Source: Neckera pumila
Lineage: Eukaryota; Streptophyta; Bryopsida; Hypnales; Neckeraceae
Assembly (NCBI GenBank): GCA_963969595.1
Contig: OZ018409.1
Coordinates: 29,649,282 to 29,713,281, forward strand
Reading direction: 5' to 3'
DNA length: 64,000 nucleotides
Position numbers and translations under genes: made by a program. Shown in pieces: positions 11,848 through 25,039 of the stretch (position 1 is the stretch's first letter; the number at the start of each line of letters is the position of its first letter). Under the pieces are notes generated by a model. It did no database searches. It was not told the origin of the DNA and saw only the letters and a list, made by a program, of their open reading frames with translations.

Positions 11848-12877
11848 CCCCTAAGTGCCCAAGCCATTCCAAGTGTACTTATTTCAAAAAAAATGAGCAT
11901 GGACTTAGTTATCCCCAATGAAGCAAATTTTTCTTTTCATAATCTAATTGCACAGATGTTTAAGGAGCTTATTTATTAATGTGTACGCAAGTTTTGAGTG
12001 TGAATTGTATAGGAGTTGTGAAATTATAACAAGAAAGTTATACATATTCTATTTTTATAATGTTGCTACTCCCCAAAATGTTTGAGAAATTTGCTTATAA
12101 GAGTTTTTTGGAATTGGAGGTGACATGAACAATTAGAAATTGTATTAGTATACTAAAATGCACTTCTACCCCTCCCTCTAAGAAACCTGTGTTTTAGGTA
12201 ACAAGCCCCACTTTCTTATGACGGATTTTAGGTAATGTCAATGTTGACAACCCAATGTTTTTATGTCAACATTGATGTTTTGTTGGACGTTTTTGTTGAC
12301 ATAACAACATTGGATTGTCAACATTGACATCACATAAAGCCGGTTATAAACAATTGGGGCTTGTTACCTAAAATATGGGTTTCTTTGTAGTGACCTTAAC
12401 TTCAAATGAAGAGCTATCAAACTCATGACACAATCCACCATGTAATTGTTGAAATGCAACTTTTTTTTATAAGTAAAAATTGCAAATAACCCCAAATCAA
12501 CACTTACAAGTTTAAGTTTTCAATGGTGAAACTCATAAAAATACTTTATTCTTTTACAATTAGGACCATTTCAAAGCAAATAGAGGAGTAAAATTTCTTA
12601 GATCTCAAATAAAGTGAAATTGGCAAGCTTTGCTCAAAGTTAGGATATCAAGTAAAATTGGCAAGCTTTACTCTTCCACTAATAGCACATATATGTGTTT
12701 GAGGACCTCTCAAAAATCAAATATTTACCTTTTTTAGTGAAAATAAAAGTTTCTAATACTCAACCTTCAAAACTATTTGTAAAAAATTTTAAAATGGTCA
12801 AAGAAATTTAATTGCCCACATCAAAATGACTCTAAAATGTTTGAGCAACCATATACAATTGCTTAGGCAGTTAGGGG
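11848..12877. mobile_element. piggyBac-like non-autonomous element, copy C (1,030 bp), carrying a nested foldback
   Basis: The left flank is TTAA (11844-11847) and the left end reads CCCCTAAGTGCCCAAGCC. The right end TTAGGCAGTTAGGGG is its inverted match. The right flank is TTTAA, a one-base change from TTAA. A 202-bp foldback (12182-12383) is inserted inside, which makes this the older of the two. There is no transposase frame. Confidence 0.55.
12182..12383. mobile_element. 202-bp near-complete palindrome nested in copy C
   Basis: The arms begin GAAACCTGTGTTTTAGGTAA and end in the inverted partner (TTACCTAAAATATGGGTTTC). Pairing continues inward through the copies of ATGTCAATGTTGACAA and TATGTCAAC to a loop of about 25 bases, so most of the element can form one long hairpin. 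This is the structure of a MITE and of a possible small-RNA precursor. The superfamily is unknown. Confidence 0.6.
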
Positions 12878-13094
12878 TTTAATTCTACACCAAATAACTT
12901 GCCCCATCCCTTCATTGTACAAATACTATTCAATGCGCAAATAGAAGGAGCGTTTTCTTTTAATAATGTTGTTGTGATAGAAATGGATTCATACAAATTT
13001 TAAACCAATTGAAACAGATCTCGTGTACAACTATGAAGGGCTATGAGATTGATGGAGACAATACTAGAGTAGATCGTGGTGAAAAATCAAATGG

Positions 13095-13338
13095 CATTAG
13101 AGGGGATTTGGGGGTCTTGGAGGGCTGCAAGTTCCCCTGTGTTCCCAAACTGCAGTAACGCAACTGTAGCAGCTAGCTAATGTGGCACAACAACTGCCAC
13201 GTCATTTTTTATTTTTTGCTTAAAATGATATTTGAGTAAAAAAAAATTTGACAGCCATGTACCACTGTTCATTGCATCAGGCTAGATTGAGGAATGGGCC
13301 TAAAACGGCCCTCCAAGGCCCCCCAATCCTCTCTAATG
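13095..13338. mobile_element. CATTAG-family MITE, copy 1 (244 bp)
   Basis: The terminal repeats run from CATTAG plus GGGGTCTTGGAGGGC at the left to GCCCTCCAAGGCCCCCC and CTAATG at the right, about 31 bp each. The same ends occur at 14546-14820 and 38444-38739. The interior carries TGCCACGTCAT in all three copies. No coding capacity and no unambiguous target duplication. Confidence 0.6.
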
Positions 13339-13495
13339 ATAGGAGAGAATAGGAGGGAATAGAAGGGGAGCTTACAAGAGTAGAATGGTACTTTTATAGA
13401 CAAAATAAAGTGCAATAAATGTACCATAATAATTCCTTTAGAAGATGAAAAATATAATGTTAAGAACATTATCTTGTTGGCCTTCCTTTGCTTAA

Positions 13496-14394
13496 CCCCT
13501 AAAAGCCCAAACACCGTTTTTTGGCAACAGAGCGATTTTGGGTAGCTCACTATGGATGGAATTTTTATTTTTTTTCTTTAAACTTTTCACACAACATTTT
13601 CCCAAGGAGTAGCTTTATGGCCCAACAATTTTCATAACTTTAGTCTACATGGTTAAAAAATAATTATATGATATGTGATTTTTAGTGCTCGGCGGGCAGC
13701 TCAAAAAATGCTTAAAAAATCACTATTTAAAAAAATAAAAATTTGAAATTGGTTCTTTAGATTTATATATACATGAAAATCTTTGAATCATTCCATTTTT
13801 ATTTAAGAGATGAAATTCATGAAGTGATTTAGTTTGCGGGTAGTTATGGATTCCCTATTCTAAAATAAACTTTGAAATCCTTTATTTAACTCAATTTTCA
13901 ATACTTTTGAAAAAAAATAAAAGTATTGGGTGTATATTGTTTATTACAGCATTATAAGCATTGGAATGGGCATTTTTCAATTCCATAATTAAATTATCAA
14001 CAATTTAGTGTTTTGAATCATTCTCTACTTCTTTCTACTTATTATTTTTTTCCTATATGTTGTACAATTTCAAATGATCTGAAATTTTTCAACAATATAG
14101 CTAACTTGGTTCCAAAAAAGAATCCAAAGAGTAACCACCATTTTAGACATCTTTTCATAAAACTGTGACCTTGTGAAGTGCAGCTGCCCGGATTTTTGCA
14201 GGGACAAAAAAAGGATTTTTCTCCATTCAAACACTAATATCTTACAATCTGCAAGGTGGAAAATTCTGAAATTTTTTCCACATCTTACGGTTTCATATGT
14301 CCAAAAATGTTTTTTTTCTAAAATTTGGTACTTGTATTAGAAATGGTAGTTTTGGAACATTTTTGGTAAAAACATAGTCAAATACATTTAGGGA
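13496..14394. mobile_element. piggyBac-like non-autonomous element, copy E (899 bp)
   Basis: TTAA on both sides (13492-13495 and 14395-14398). The left end is CCCCTAAAAGCCC; the right end is TTTAGGGA, with one terminal base changed. The interior is co-linear with copies D and F. There is no transposase frame. Confidence 0.6.
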
Positions 14395-14545
14395 TTAATC
14401 CTCAAATGGCTTTACAACACCTTATCTGACTCCTAGAATGAACAAGATGTCCAAAATATGCAAGTATATTCAAACACACCAGATTTACAAATATATAGAT
14501 TACATTATATTATTGTAGTTTTTCAAACATGTAGACGAAGCAACA

Positions 14546-14820
14546 CATTAGAAGAGATTTGAGGCCTCTAAGAGACTGCAAGTTATTTTGCATTCCCAGA
14601 CTGCGGGAACATAGGAAAGCTACTGGATGATGTGGTCGAGAGAGTGCCACGTCATTTAAAAAAAAAAAAAATTGGCCTAAAATTATATTTGAGAGAGATT
14701 TTTTATTTTTATTTTTTGAAAAAAAGAATTCTGATAGCTCGTACCGGCTATTCATAGATCTGGCCAGATTGGAGAACGGGCTTAAAACGGTCCTCCAATG
14801 CCCTCAAATTTCCCCTAATG
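14546..14820. mobile_element. CATTAG-family MITE, copy 2 (275 bp)
   Basis: Ends CATTAG and CTAATG, inner terminal repeats GATTTGAGGCCTCT and GCCCTCAAATT, and the internal GTGCCACGTCATTT shared with copies 1 and 3. It is more diverged than copy 1. It follows copy E of the piggyBac-like family by 150 bp. Confidence 0.55.
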
Positions 14821-14990
14821 ATGATCCAAATTGAAAGTGTTATATGTAATAGGATCCAATTTAGTATGAAGACAAACTATTGTTGCTACTATATACTTCA
14901 ATTCATGCTCCTTCTATATCAAATATACCTAAAACCCATGTTACAACAAGAACTAGGCTCCCTAGGCATGTAAGCTAGGGTTGTGATGAA

Positions 14991-15893
14991 CCCCTAAAGG
15001 ACCGGCAAGCACTTTTTGGTTGCATAGAAATTTTGGACAGGTACGTATGACTAGAGATTTCCATATTTTTGGCTAAAATTTTAATAGAAGGTGGGCGCAA
15101 AGAATATCTTTCGTATGCACTAAATTTCATGACATTTGGAAATGTGAGTAAAAAGTTATGGCCTAATATATTATTTTTTTTTTGTAATTGGGCAGTCCAG
15201 GCAGATAAAAAATATCATTTTTTCAGAAACAAAAATTTGGAATTAATTTTCTAGAGTTATGTATATGTAAAAAGCTTTGAATCATCCCATTTTGATCAAT
15301 GAGTCAAAAGTTTTGAAGATTTCTAGTTTGCGGGCAGTTATGGATTTCCTACTCTAAAATAAAATTGGAAGTCTTTTATCTTACTGAAAAAAAATAATCA
15401 TAGGATGTAGATTATTTATTACAACATTGCAACCATTGGGATTAGCATTTTTCAATTCTATAATCAAATTCTTGAAAATTTAGTATTTTGAATCATTCTC
15501 TACTACTATGTACTTACGATTTTTTCATATATGCTGTACAATTCCAAATGAAGTGAAAATTTTCAAGCATGTAGCCAACTTATCTAGGAAAAAGAATTTA
15601 AAGAAGCACCATCATTTTGGACATTTTTTCATTGAAAAGTGAGCTTGTGAAGTGCTGCTACTCTGTTTTTTGCAGGGCTTGAAAAATGGTTTCAGTGAAT
15701 TTGCATGCTTATATCTTGCAATCCACGCAGTGGAAATTCCTGAAATTTTTTACCATATGTTCTCAAGTCAAAATACTACAAGATCCTACGGTTACATGTG
15801 TCAAGAATTTTTTTTCTTCAAAATTGGGTACTTGTACTAAACGTGGCAATTTTTGAGCGTTTTTGGTTAAACATAGTCATGGAACTTTAGGTG
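14991..15893. mobile_element. piggyBac-like non-autonomous element, copy F (903 bp)
   Basis: The left end is CCCCTAAAGGACC behind a decayed TGAA flank. The right end is CTTTAGGTG followed by an intact TTAA (15894-15897). The interior is co-linear with copies D and E, for example GACAGGTACGTATGACTAGAG near the left end. No coding capacity. Confidence 0.6.
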
Positions 15894-15897
15894 TTAA

Positions 15898-16467
15898 ACA
15901 ACTGCATAAAAATTAAACCTCTTGCCATTGATTGTAGGAATGTCTTGACTTGCTTCATAAGTATTATGAAGAGGTTGATTTCTTTGGAATAAAAGTGAAT
16001 ACTATAAGGTCATCATGGGCAACATATCTTATCAAATGAATAATTAAAGTTGGAAAAAGTAATTTAAAATTGCTTAAAATAAAAATATTCTACGAAATTC
16101 TTTTTTTTCCATACAAATTAATTCCAAAAGAACAAAACCTATCACCAAGATATTTTGCCAAAAATGATCTGATTTGTGAACCACTAAATACATTCTTCAT
16201 TTCTACCCAGAAATCTTTGAAAGTCATCCAATCGACTACTTTTTGACACAGTGGTGTTCCAGGATTAAAAGCAAGTTTGGTAATCTATTTTTAGAATTTT
16301 ATTTTATTTTTCTGGCCGTGACCACTGATTACGGAATTTGAAGAGACTTGTGCCATTGACGGAACAGCCATTGATTCCATCTTCAAAAAAAATTGGAGCG
16401 AAAAAATTGGAGCGAACAAGTTTGCCGTCGGTCCGCAGGGACATGCTTCTACGTTGCCGCTACGGCG
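15898..16467 (+). promoter_or_regulatory. Upstream region and leader of APC2
   Basis: Sequence between the last transposon and the APC2 start. No TATA box or other named element stands out. The frame of exon 1 is open upstream of the first ATG but lacks an earlier ATG, which supports the chosen start. Confidence 0.3.
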
Positions 16468-19400
16468 ATGGCTATGGCGGAAGCCGCTGCCACTGCTGCT
16501 GCTCCTGCGGCTGCGGCGCCCTCCGCCTTCGTTAACCTGGCTTCCGTGACACAAGCATGGCAGCTCTTCGTAGTGCGCACCTCCGCTCTCCTGCGCTCAT
16601 CGCCGCACTCCATCATCGACCAAGAGTTTCAGAGCTCCGTTCGCGTGCTGTGCGACCAAGGCCTCGTGTCTCTCGTTCTCAGCTACTTCCTCAATTCCCT
16701 GGAGGTTTGTGATTCATTATGTATCCCGTCTCCGGCAATGTCTGGCTCTTGATCGCCTTTTCTTGGATGCAAATGCGCAATGCGCACTAGTTATTGGTGT
16801 GTAAGCGGTGTCGTCTAGGGTTAATGAGGTTTATTTAGGGAGAGAGGGAATATTCTCGACATCCGATTTCGAATTTAGCAACAATTTGAACGTTTTTTTA
16901 GTCTTTTTGTATGTTTACTTGTCGTGTTCGAACAGAGTTCTTATAAAGAGAATCGATAAGAAGGCAATGTATGAGAATTAGAACCAGAAACGAAATCGAG
17001 AAATTGCGTTTTTCAATCTTTTGTATGTCTACAGTTTGTAGTTTTTGGAACAGAGTCTTTAGAATTAGAATCAGAATCGCAAAACTGTGAGGACGGGAAA
17101 ATTCTGTTTTCTAGTCACCAGGTGATTAGGCGATGATTTGAATTAGAATTTAGAGAGGATGTGGCGCGTCTTTTATGATTGCTTTTGTTGTGGTTGAGAC
17201 GATCGCAGAAGGCATTTAAGCAGCATGAGGTGGTGAATTTGTGGCAACACTTGGATGAGTACAGCAGATTGAAGCAAGGTGATGGCAATGGTTCAGGCAA
17301 GGTAAGTGATGTGGAGTATTCGCTTATTTTTTCATCATCTGTTGCTGATAAACTTATGCGTCTTAAAGTCTCACCTTTAGCCAGTGTCTCGAAAATCTCT
17401 TGTTCCCTGGTTCTAATTTATATTAAGGTGATCATGCTTAACCTTTGCATTGTTCACACAGCTTAGTTGCAGAGTCTTTTGAAAACAGAATCGAAAAATT
17501 CTCAGTTTAAGGCATTAAAAAAACGCAGTCGAATAATTGTGAAAAATTGTATTTAGTTATCCGGCATTACTTCGTTCAGATGCCTTTCAGTTCTATTTTT
17601 TGAAGATTTCTGTTTATGAAATGCTTCAGTTGAGCTTCAGAGTAAGTTTGTGGGAAAACGGAATATAATCGTTTTTCGATAACTACTTCAATATAAATTT
17701 GAACGTTTTAAAGTTTTTCAATCTTTTGAAGAGTACAAAGATACTCGTACGAAGTCCTTGAAAATTGAGTTGAAAAAATCGCATCTAAGGCAAGGTATCT
17801 AAGGCAATGAGGAATGCATTCAAAAAATGAGAATACAACGAAATTTCCCGTGTGTGGTAACCCTGGATCAGAGACGTATTTGCTCGACCATTGCCTGTGG
17901 CAGGGTCTGGTCGACATTTTCCTGAGCCCTACGTGCGAAAGACTAATGGCGGTTGTGTGACCTGATGCAGTTGAATGAGTGGATTCTGTTTACCCTTCCG
18001 AATTTGCTTTCAGAAGTCAGCTCCGCCAAGTTATCTCAGGAGGAATCACTTCGAATGCTTACACGTCTTATTTACCAGGGGACTTCTAGGCAAGCACTTG
18101 AAGTAGAACGCGTTCTTTCTCAGTACCACACTGCAGTCACTGCTGTGCTTCTCACAAGTGCACCACAATACTTTCCAGGTATCTGATCCCTCTCTGAATG
18201 CATTTAGCATCTTAGAAACATTGATTTTTAGATTTTTAGATTTGAAATTTGACGGTGATTGAATACTGACCTTTTTTCCTTGTTCTTTTTACTATCCATC
18301 ACAGATTTCTATCATACAGAATGCTAGCATCAAACTGTTCAACTCAAGAATTATCATATTTGTGTGACCGTAGTATAACGAAATCTGTGGCTGAATGCAC
18401 TGTGCTATGGTAGAGGTTTTGGGGCTATTATCGGCTAATTATTCCTGCAGGATTCTACATGACTTCCCGATTTTTGTGCTGCAGAAATACTGAATCTCTT
18501 CTTTAAGGTACGTTTGGGAGAGTTTAGTAAAGCAGTGAGGCAACGCAACCGTAACTGTCGGAGAGGTTCGGCAAGTGGGGAGAGTGAAGATGGTGTTTCA
18601 GAAGAGCCTGAGAAGAACAATGGTGAGGATGATGAGATGGAGAGTATACGGAGCAGTCGTTGTACTGACGCAGATGACATGGAAATCAATGACAATCCGT
18701 CTGAGAATCAGGAAGCTAAGCCTATGGATGACACAGACGAAGCACGAGACATGGAAGGGGTTGACTTTGCGGTAGTCAGTGATCTCAAGTTAGGCACTGG
18801 TGCGGCGACAGTGAAGGAAGTTGCAGCTGTGGTTGGTGAAGAGTGGGTCAGTGGTGTTGCTTCTGTTATTAGCAATCTGCGTCACATTGGCTTTGCAGCC
18901 CTGAGTGAAGAGGGATACGCTTCTGCTATATATTCCCTTCTGAAGGTGAGACTTGTTGCTCTGGAATTTTATTTGAAGATTTTTCTAGGTCGACCACCTA
19001 CAGTTCTCAATATGGTGTGCATTGGAGGTATTTGGCTCGTTTCATATCTTACTCATTTTTGGTTTTCCTGGCTATTACTGAGCCGCTTCCTCTTAACCCG
19101 TAGATTATTATTCTGTTTGACGTCTTAGTGACCTTAGATATTCACAATAATGTTGACTTCTTAACCATCGATATTTCTGAGTACTTGTTGATGCTTCAGG
19201 GCTGATGTATTGAATAACGCTAGATGAAAACATTCATTAATTGCAAGGATTGCTTTTGGTTTGCAGGCTAAAATTCATGCTATTACAAATAAACGCTACG
19301 AGAAACCAGTTCTGGGATCCATACGGTCCTGGATAGAGGTTCGCTTCTCTTTCAGAATGTGCGGTTATGCATTGTTTTGTGTCTAATTGACTCCTTTGTG

Positions 19401-22400
19401 GCTTTGGGGTGTGGGTGTTCTAATCTGCAACTTCGGTACTTGGGTATATGTGAAGTGGAGATTACGAGTGATTTGATTTGCGGAATAGTTTTGTTGTCAT
19501 CATCCTGTGTGTCAGACGGCTTCGTTTTCATATACCCTTTATGTAAAGTGTTTTGGCTTACTATAGTTTTCCGGGTATCGCTCCAGCCCAACCTTTCCAG
19601 CGCTTTGGTCTTCACGATTGACTTATAAATTATGTTGCTTATGTTGTGGTGGATGGCGTCGGATTGATTATTTATGCTCTTCCATTGTATAGGCTGTTCC
19701 ACTCCGCTTCCTCTCTATTATTCTGGCGTCTTCAGGGGCTCCATCTTCGAAGAGTTCTTCGCTGACCTTTCCTTCTCCTCTAGCATTAATATCATTACCT
19801 GCCACTGGGGCAGATGAAATAGTTAAGGAAGGAGTGGTTAGATGGCGTTTACGGCTCCATTTTTTTGCTTACGAGACTCTTGGCGATATGCGCATTAGTG
19901 AATTATTTGACATCATTGTTGATTATCCTGAAAGGTAACTTTTCTTCTGATTATGACTGGGAATTTATGTGGGTTGGTTTGTGTAACAACTCGTAGGTCC
20001 AGTTTCAACACCTGGCTTGAGAAGTGCATATTCGACATAGCTTCGAGTTGTGAATTCTAGCTGTGAATCTACTTCTAATTTTGAGTCAGTTTGAGAGTCA
20101 ACGCTCTTTTCTATAAGTATTCTGATGTGAGATGATGGGCTTCGCTGCTGTCAGCTTACCAGCAATTGAGGATCTGCGCCAATGCTTGACAAACACCAGG
20201 CATCATGCAAAGCTTGTCGATTCTTTTCGTACCGCACTCCGGCAGAGATTGCTGACAGCAGGAGCTGCAACTACAGATATTCTACTGCAGTATGTTTCAA
20301 CTATTAAGGCCTTGAGAATTATGGATCCAACAGGGGTGGTCCTTGAGGCAGTTGGCGAGCCCATCAAAGAATACCTTCGAGGTCGCAAGGACACAATCCG
20401 GTGTATTGTGACAATGCTCACTGATGACACAGGGGCGGGTGGGGTTGCGGGGCTGGGTGGCGTAGGTGAGAGCTTATTTGAAGAGCTTAGTCGGGGGGTG
20501 GCTTCTCTTGAGAATGTCGACAGTGACGATGATGCAGAATTAGATGGGGATGAAGCTTGGGCTGCTGCAGAGAGGTAAATATTGCAAAACATTTCGTGAT
20601 TTTGACAAAGTTCTGGTATTTCTCGTATCCCTATGTCGTGATTTTTTGGTATGTTTAGTATAAAAGTCTTGCAGCAAAATTCGAATGTATTCGCGTCAGT
20701 TTACTAAGTTTTGACTTAGACTGATTTCTCATAATTGTTATTTGCTATTTCATATGGAGGCAGCCGACGAAATTTGATATGGTGATTTCCATGAGTCACT
20801 TGGTTGGTCGTGAGCATGGATGAGCAAGATTGTGTGGTTGCTGACACTAATGAATTTGTGTACTGGCAGGTGGGAACCAGATCCTGTAGAGGCGGACCCG
20901 TCTAGGACAAGCAAAAGTCGGCGATTGATGGACATTATTAGCATGCTCGTTGGAATATATGGATCAAAGGAGCTGTTTGTGAACGAGTACCGAGTAATGT
21001 TGGCTGAGAAACTGCTGAACAAGTCCGATTATGACACAGATCGTGATATTCGCACACTGGAGTTGCTGAAGGTATGAACCTTAGGCTTAAAGTTGTCATC
21101 TTCCATACTTGCAACTTCGATGTAAAGTTCCCGTCCAAATTTTATTTGAAATTCGGACTTGACTTATTATCGTATGAAGATTCAATCAGAATATATTTCT
21201 AAGTGTGTCAAAAAGACATGTGCTGAAATGTACGGAAATATAATTCCAGAAAACAAATACCGGTAGAAAATAGGGGTCATATGTGAGGATTATATCACCT
21301 GAATTTTGATACGTCTGGTGTCTTTTCAAGTCAAGTAGGTGTGCCTTTTCTGCTGTGGAGTTACATGCTTGATTTTGGTTTCGTCAATGCAGCTGCGGTT
21401 TGGCGAGAACAACATGCATGGGTGTGAGATCATGCTTAAGGATCTGGCAGACTCCAAGCGTATCAACACTAATATAAAAGCTGCGGCGGCTGCCGAGCAA
21501 AGTCGTCATGGCTTGGACCCTGTATCGCAGGCAGATGATGCAGAATACTGCACGCCACCAGCTACTGTTGGTCTGACCGATTCTCATTCACCGGCTACCT
21601 TTACGCAGGATATGAGGTCTCAGAATGGTGAGATCGCAAATGTGGGTGTAGACAAAAAGCTACCCCTTGATGTCCTGGAGGCCACAATCATTTCCTCTCT
21701 CTTTTGGCCTCCATTTCAGGTAGTGTCTTTATACCTCGAGTTTTGCTTGTATTTTTCAAAGCATGCAATAGATACTTGAAATTCACGTTGCTCTGTGCGC
21801 TCTCTTCTGGAATGAAACTTTGTTATTAATTAGGCTTTCTGAGAATCCTATCTATGACTGTTCTTGAATCTGGTTAAGTTTGAAGTGGAATTTTATACTT
21901 ACAGTTGGTCTGCTGTGCAGGTAGAGACGTTGAAAGTGCCAGCAGTGGTCGAAGAGCTCTTGGGAGAGTATGCACAACGCTTTCATACAGTCAAAGCACC
22001 CAGAAAACTTCAATGGAGAAAGAATCTTGGCACTGTCAAGGTGAGAATCATTCTCAGTTCACTATTTTAGATCATCTGTAAATGATCACGTGAGAAATGA
22101 TCATATTACTAACTTCAAAATATCACATATTACTCTTGTGCTAGATATATATCTCAATTATAACATGCCTGTAGTTGAACATTGGTAGCTGAAACTGCGT
22201 TTGAAAGTGACCACTGAACTTAACAGTGTAGGAACAGCTGTGAATTAATCCAGTCTTTGAATCTCACGAATAGTCTTGTGTTTTCCTGCATCTGTCATTG
22301 TTCACACTGCTCAGTTGGAGCTGCAATTTGAGGATCGGTCAGCGCAATTTGTGGTGTCACCCATGCATGCAGCTATAATCATGCACTTTGAGGATCAGAC

Positions 22401-25039
22401 AAGGTGCACTCACTTCACCCTTACTCTTCCTTGTCATTCCTGTTGAGCGTGTCCACTGGGCAGTATATTTGGGTTATGCTCTCAATTTTATTACGCATTG
22501 TAGTAGAGTCGTATAGAGAACCCTTCCGTGCAGACACGGCGCTCCATAGCGTATTGAAGGTGACGAAGTTGTATCCGAACGAGGGAGGACCCTGGTGTGT
22601 TTGTAAAACCCAAAGGTCAACGAGACCAACCCCTAGTCTACTCCCTAGACTACCCCCTTTTTCATTAGACCCTCATCAAGTCGGCATGTGTGACCGTATC
22701 TCAAACTCTTTTCACTTCGCTCTATAGGGTTTTAATTTATGAGGATCTTCAAAAAGCACCTTAAACCCGGGATCATTGTTCTTCATTTGAACGGGTCTTT
22801 GAAACATTCGCACTACAGAGTTTGTGATTTATAAAGGTCTTTAAAATCCACCTTGAAGTGGGGGGTTAGGGGTCTTCAACGGAACGAGTCTTCAGAAATA
22901 TTGGGCCTAGAGGGAAGTAACCGTATGGAATGTTGAGTTTCCTCCGGGTCCTCTATGGTATCAAGTGTCTTGATTTATTGCTCATCTCAGCTTTGCCCGA
23001 TGCTCATGTACCCAAAGCACTATATCTATATGGATTGATCGCCTGTTCCCTGTCTGATGTTCTAATTGCTAAGTGGTTGTACCTACATGGTCTCTTTCTT
23101 GCGTGCTTAAATTGCAGGTGGACAGCCACAGAACTGGCGGAAGCAGTAGGTCTGCCAGTAGCTACATTGCGGAGACGAATTATGCTTTGGGTGAATCAGG
23201 TACACATATTGAAGGATGAAAAGGAAGGTTGAGGCTAGTGCTAATTTTCTTGCGAAAGTTTTAGAGGGCTTTTAAATGAATTTTTGTTTTGGTTAAAAAT
23301 AGCATTCTCTTATCACCAAATGATGAATGGTAATCATTAAAAATTAGATGAAATCATCAAAGTAGAGGGAGTACAAATATGTAGATGAATAAGGATTTCT
23401 ATCCAAATATGTCTATGTCATAGAAAACACGCCTGAGATAACTAGTAAGAGAACCATTGAGTTCACCAATGTGCCCAATTCCACCAAGTGGGGGTGAACT
23501 CCACTGGTCACTCAGGCCTGGTTTCCACTACGAACAGTAGTGGTTTTGCTGTCTCCACTTGAGAGAAATTTTAAAATGCTTCGAAAGAACTCTGGTGAGT
23601 CTCGCTATGTGGTACATGAAAGATGACAATCGCTTTCTTCCAGGAACTGTTTTAGGAAGTCCATGAAATGGGGAAAGTAAAGAACTTTTGGTTTGTTATT
23701 CGTGCCATGTGGGATTCAGTGTTTGCCTGGCTCTGTTGGCGTGTGGCAACGCCGTTTTAATTGGATACTTGCATCTCTCAGGGAGTTCTTGTGGAGTCGC
23801 ATAAGATCAAAGACGGAGATACAGTGTACAGCATTGTGGAGACCATGGGGGATGCTGGAGCTCGGGCAGGTATTGGTGCTCCTTCGATGGGTGATGCAGT
23901 CCTGCCATTGCTGGGTGAGGAAGAAAGGGAAAGTGCTGTGGCTTCTATGGAAGACCAGTGGCAACAAGAGATGAACGTTTACGAGGCAAGTTTCAGCTCA
24001 TGTTGTCACGAGTTCGCTAGAGAGTTTTCCATGAGCAGTGCTCTATCTACCATGTGGTTTTATATCTCTAGGAAATTATTTTTTTTTATTAAGATTCAAG
24101 GAAGGTAACTCAATGTCCCAAGAAATATTTCTTACACTTTCGAATGAAGAAAGAACGTCTTGGAAATTATTAGCTGCCAAGGTGGCCTCCTTTTATATAT
24201 CTACAGGAGTTGAAATGAATCGTTGACGAAGCTTCAAGGAAGATAATAAAATGTCCAAATAAAGTATATCCTACTTTTGGGATCTGTTGAAATATGCTTT
24301 GCAAGTTACTATAATCAAGTGTTAGCTTCCATAGTTGATACTTTTGTATCTATATGAGTTGAAGGGAATAAGTTAGGAAGCTGCAAAGAAAGCAGAAAAA
24401 TATACCATAGAAGGAAGAAATAATACCGTGCATTTTTTAATTGTAAAAACGTGCTTTGAAAGTTGCTATAATTAGCTATACGATGCCAAAATGGACTTGC
24501 GATTTTTAGTTCATTGCACTTCTTAGGTTAACAAGGAATCAAGCAATGAGCTCGCTCACTCTGAGCTTTGATTATGCTCCCTGCATTTTGTGTTAATAAC
24601 GGATTGCGAGTTCATGTCCCTTCGTGGGGAAGGTAGTAATTTACCTTCGTAAGTGTCATGCGAAGTGCTGATGTGATCATCCTGTTCTTGCAGTCTTATG
24701 TAATCGGAATGCTCACCAACTTCGACTCTTTGCCGCTTGATCGCATCCACAACATGCTCAAAGTAAGTAACGTCCTGTTACTCGTGGATTGTTGAGGGTC
24801 GGCAGCTCAGCACAACAATGAAAATGTTCCCTTTCTTTTTTAGGTCACTGAGGAGACTCGAGTGGTATCGAATTCTTGTGAATACACGGCCTGACACGTT
24901 GGGGTCTGAAACGCAGATGTTCGTATCCGACCCAGCTTACGACAAGACACTTCAACAGTTGCAAGGGTTTCTTGGTCGCTTGGTAGGAGAAGAAAAGTTG
25001 GAGTTTCGGGACGGTGTCTATCGGCGAAGGCAAATGTAA
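16468..25039 (+). CDS. APC2: Anaphase-promoting complex subunit 2 (APC2), cullin-like
   Basis: APC2 is the cullin-like scaffold of the APC/C ubiquitin ligase and holds the RING subunit APC11. Exons: 16468-16704, 17209-17301, 17971-18178, 18485-18945, 19267-19338, 19693-19934, 20155-20574, 20870-21071, 21393-21719, 21921-22040, 22315-22403, 23118-23199, 23782-23985, 24694-24762 and 24917-25039. All phases fit and give 982 residues, longer than Arabidopsis APC2 (about 865) because of an alanine-rich N-terminus and an acidic insert near 190-260. Diagnostic blocks: FAYETLGDMRI; QYVSTIKALRIMDPTG; YLRGRKDTIRCIVTMLTDD; RWEPDPVEADP near 578; NEYRVMLAEKLLNKSDYD near 615; PRKLQWRKNLGTVKLELQFE; and the C-terminal winged-helix end DKTLQQLQGFLG, EEKLEFRDGVY. 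The intron after 23985 begins with GC, not GT. The neighbouring ZF-HD gene converges with 370 bp between the stop codons. Confidence 0.95.
22485..22970. repeat. Dispersed repeat in an APC2 intron, related to 50775-51170
   Basis: The segment aligns in order with one inside a CFAP206 intron. Shared landmarks are a GAAGTT block followed by GGACCC about 20 bases on, GAGTTTGTGATTTATAAAGG, and a final GTCCTCTATRG. The copies are diverged and no terminal repeats were found, so the class (perhaps SINE-like) is unknown. Confidence 0.45.
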
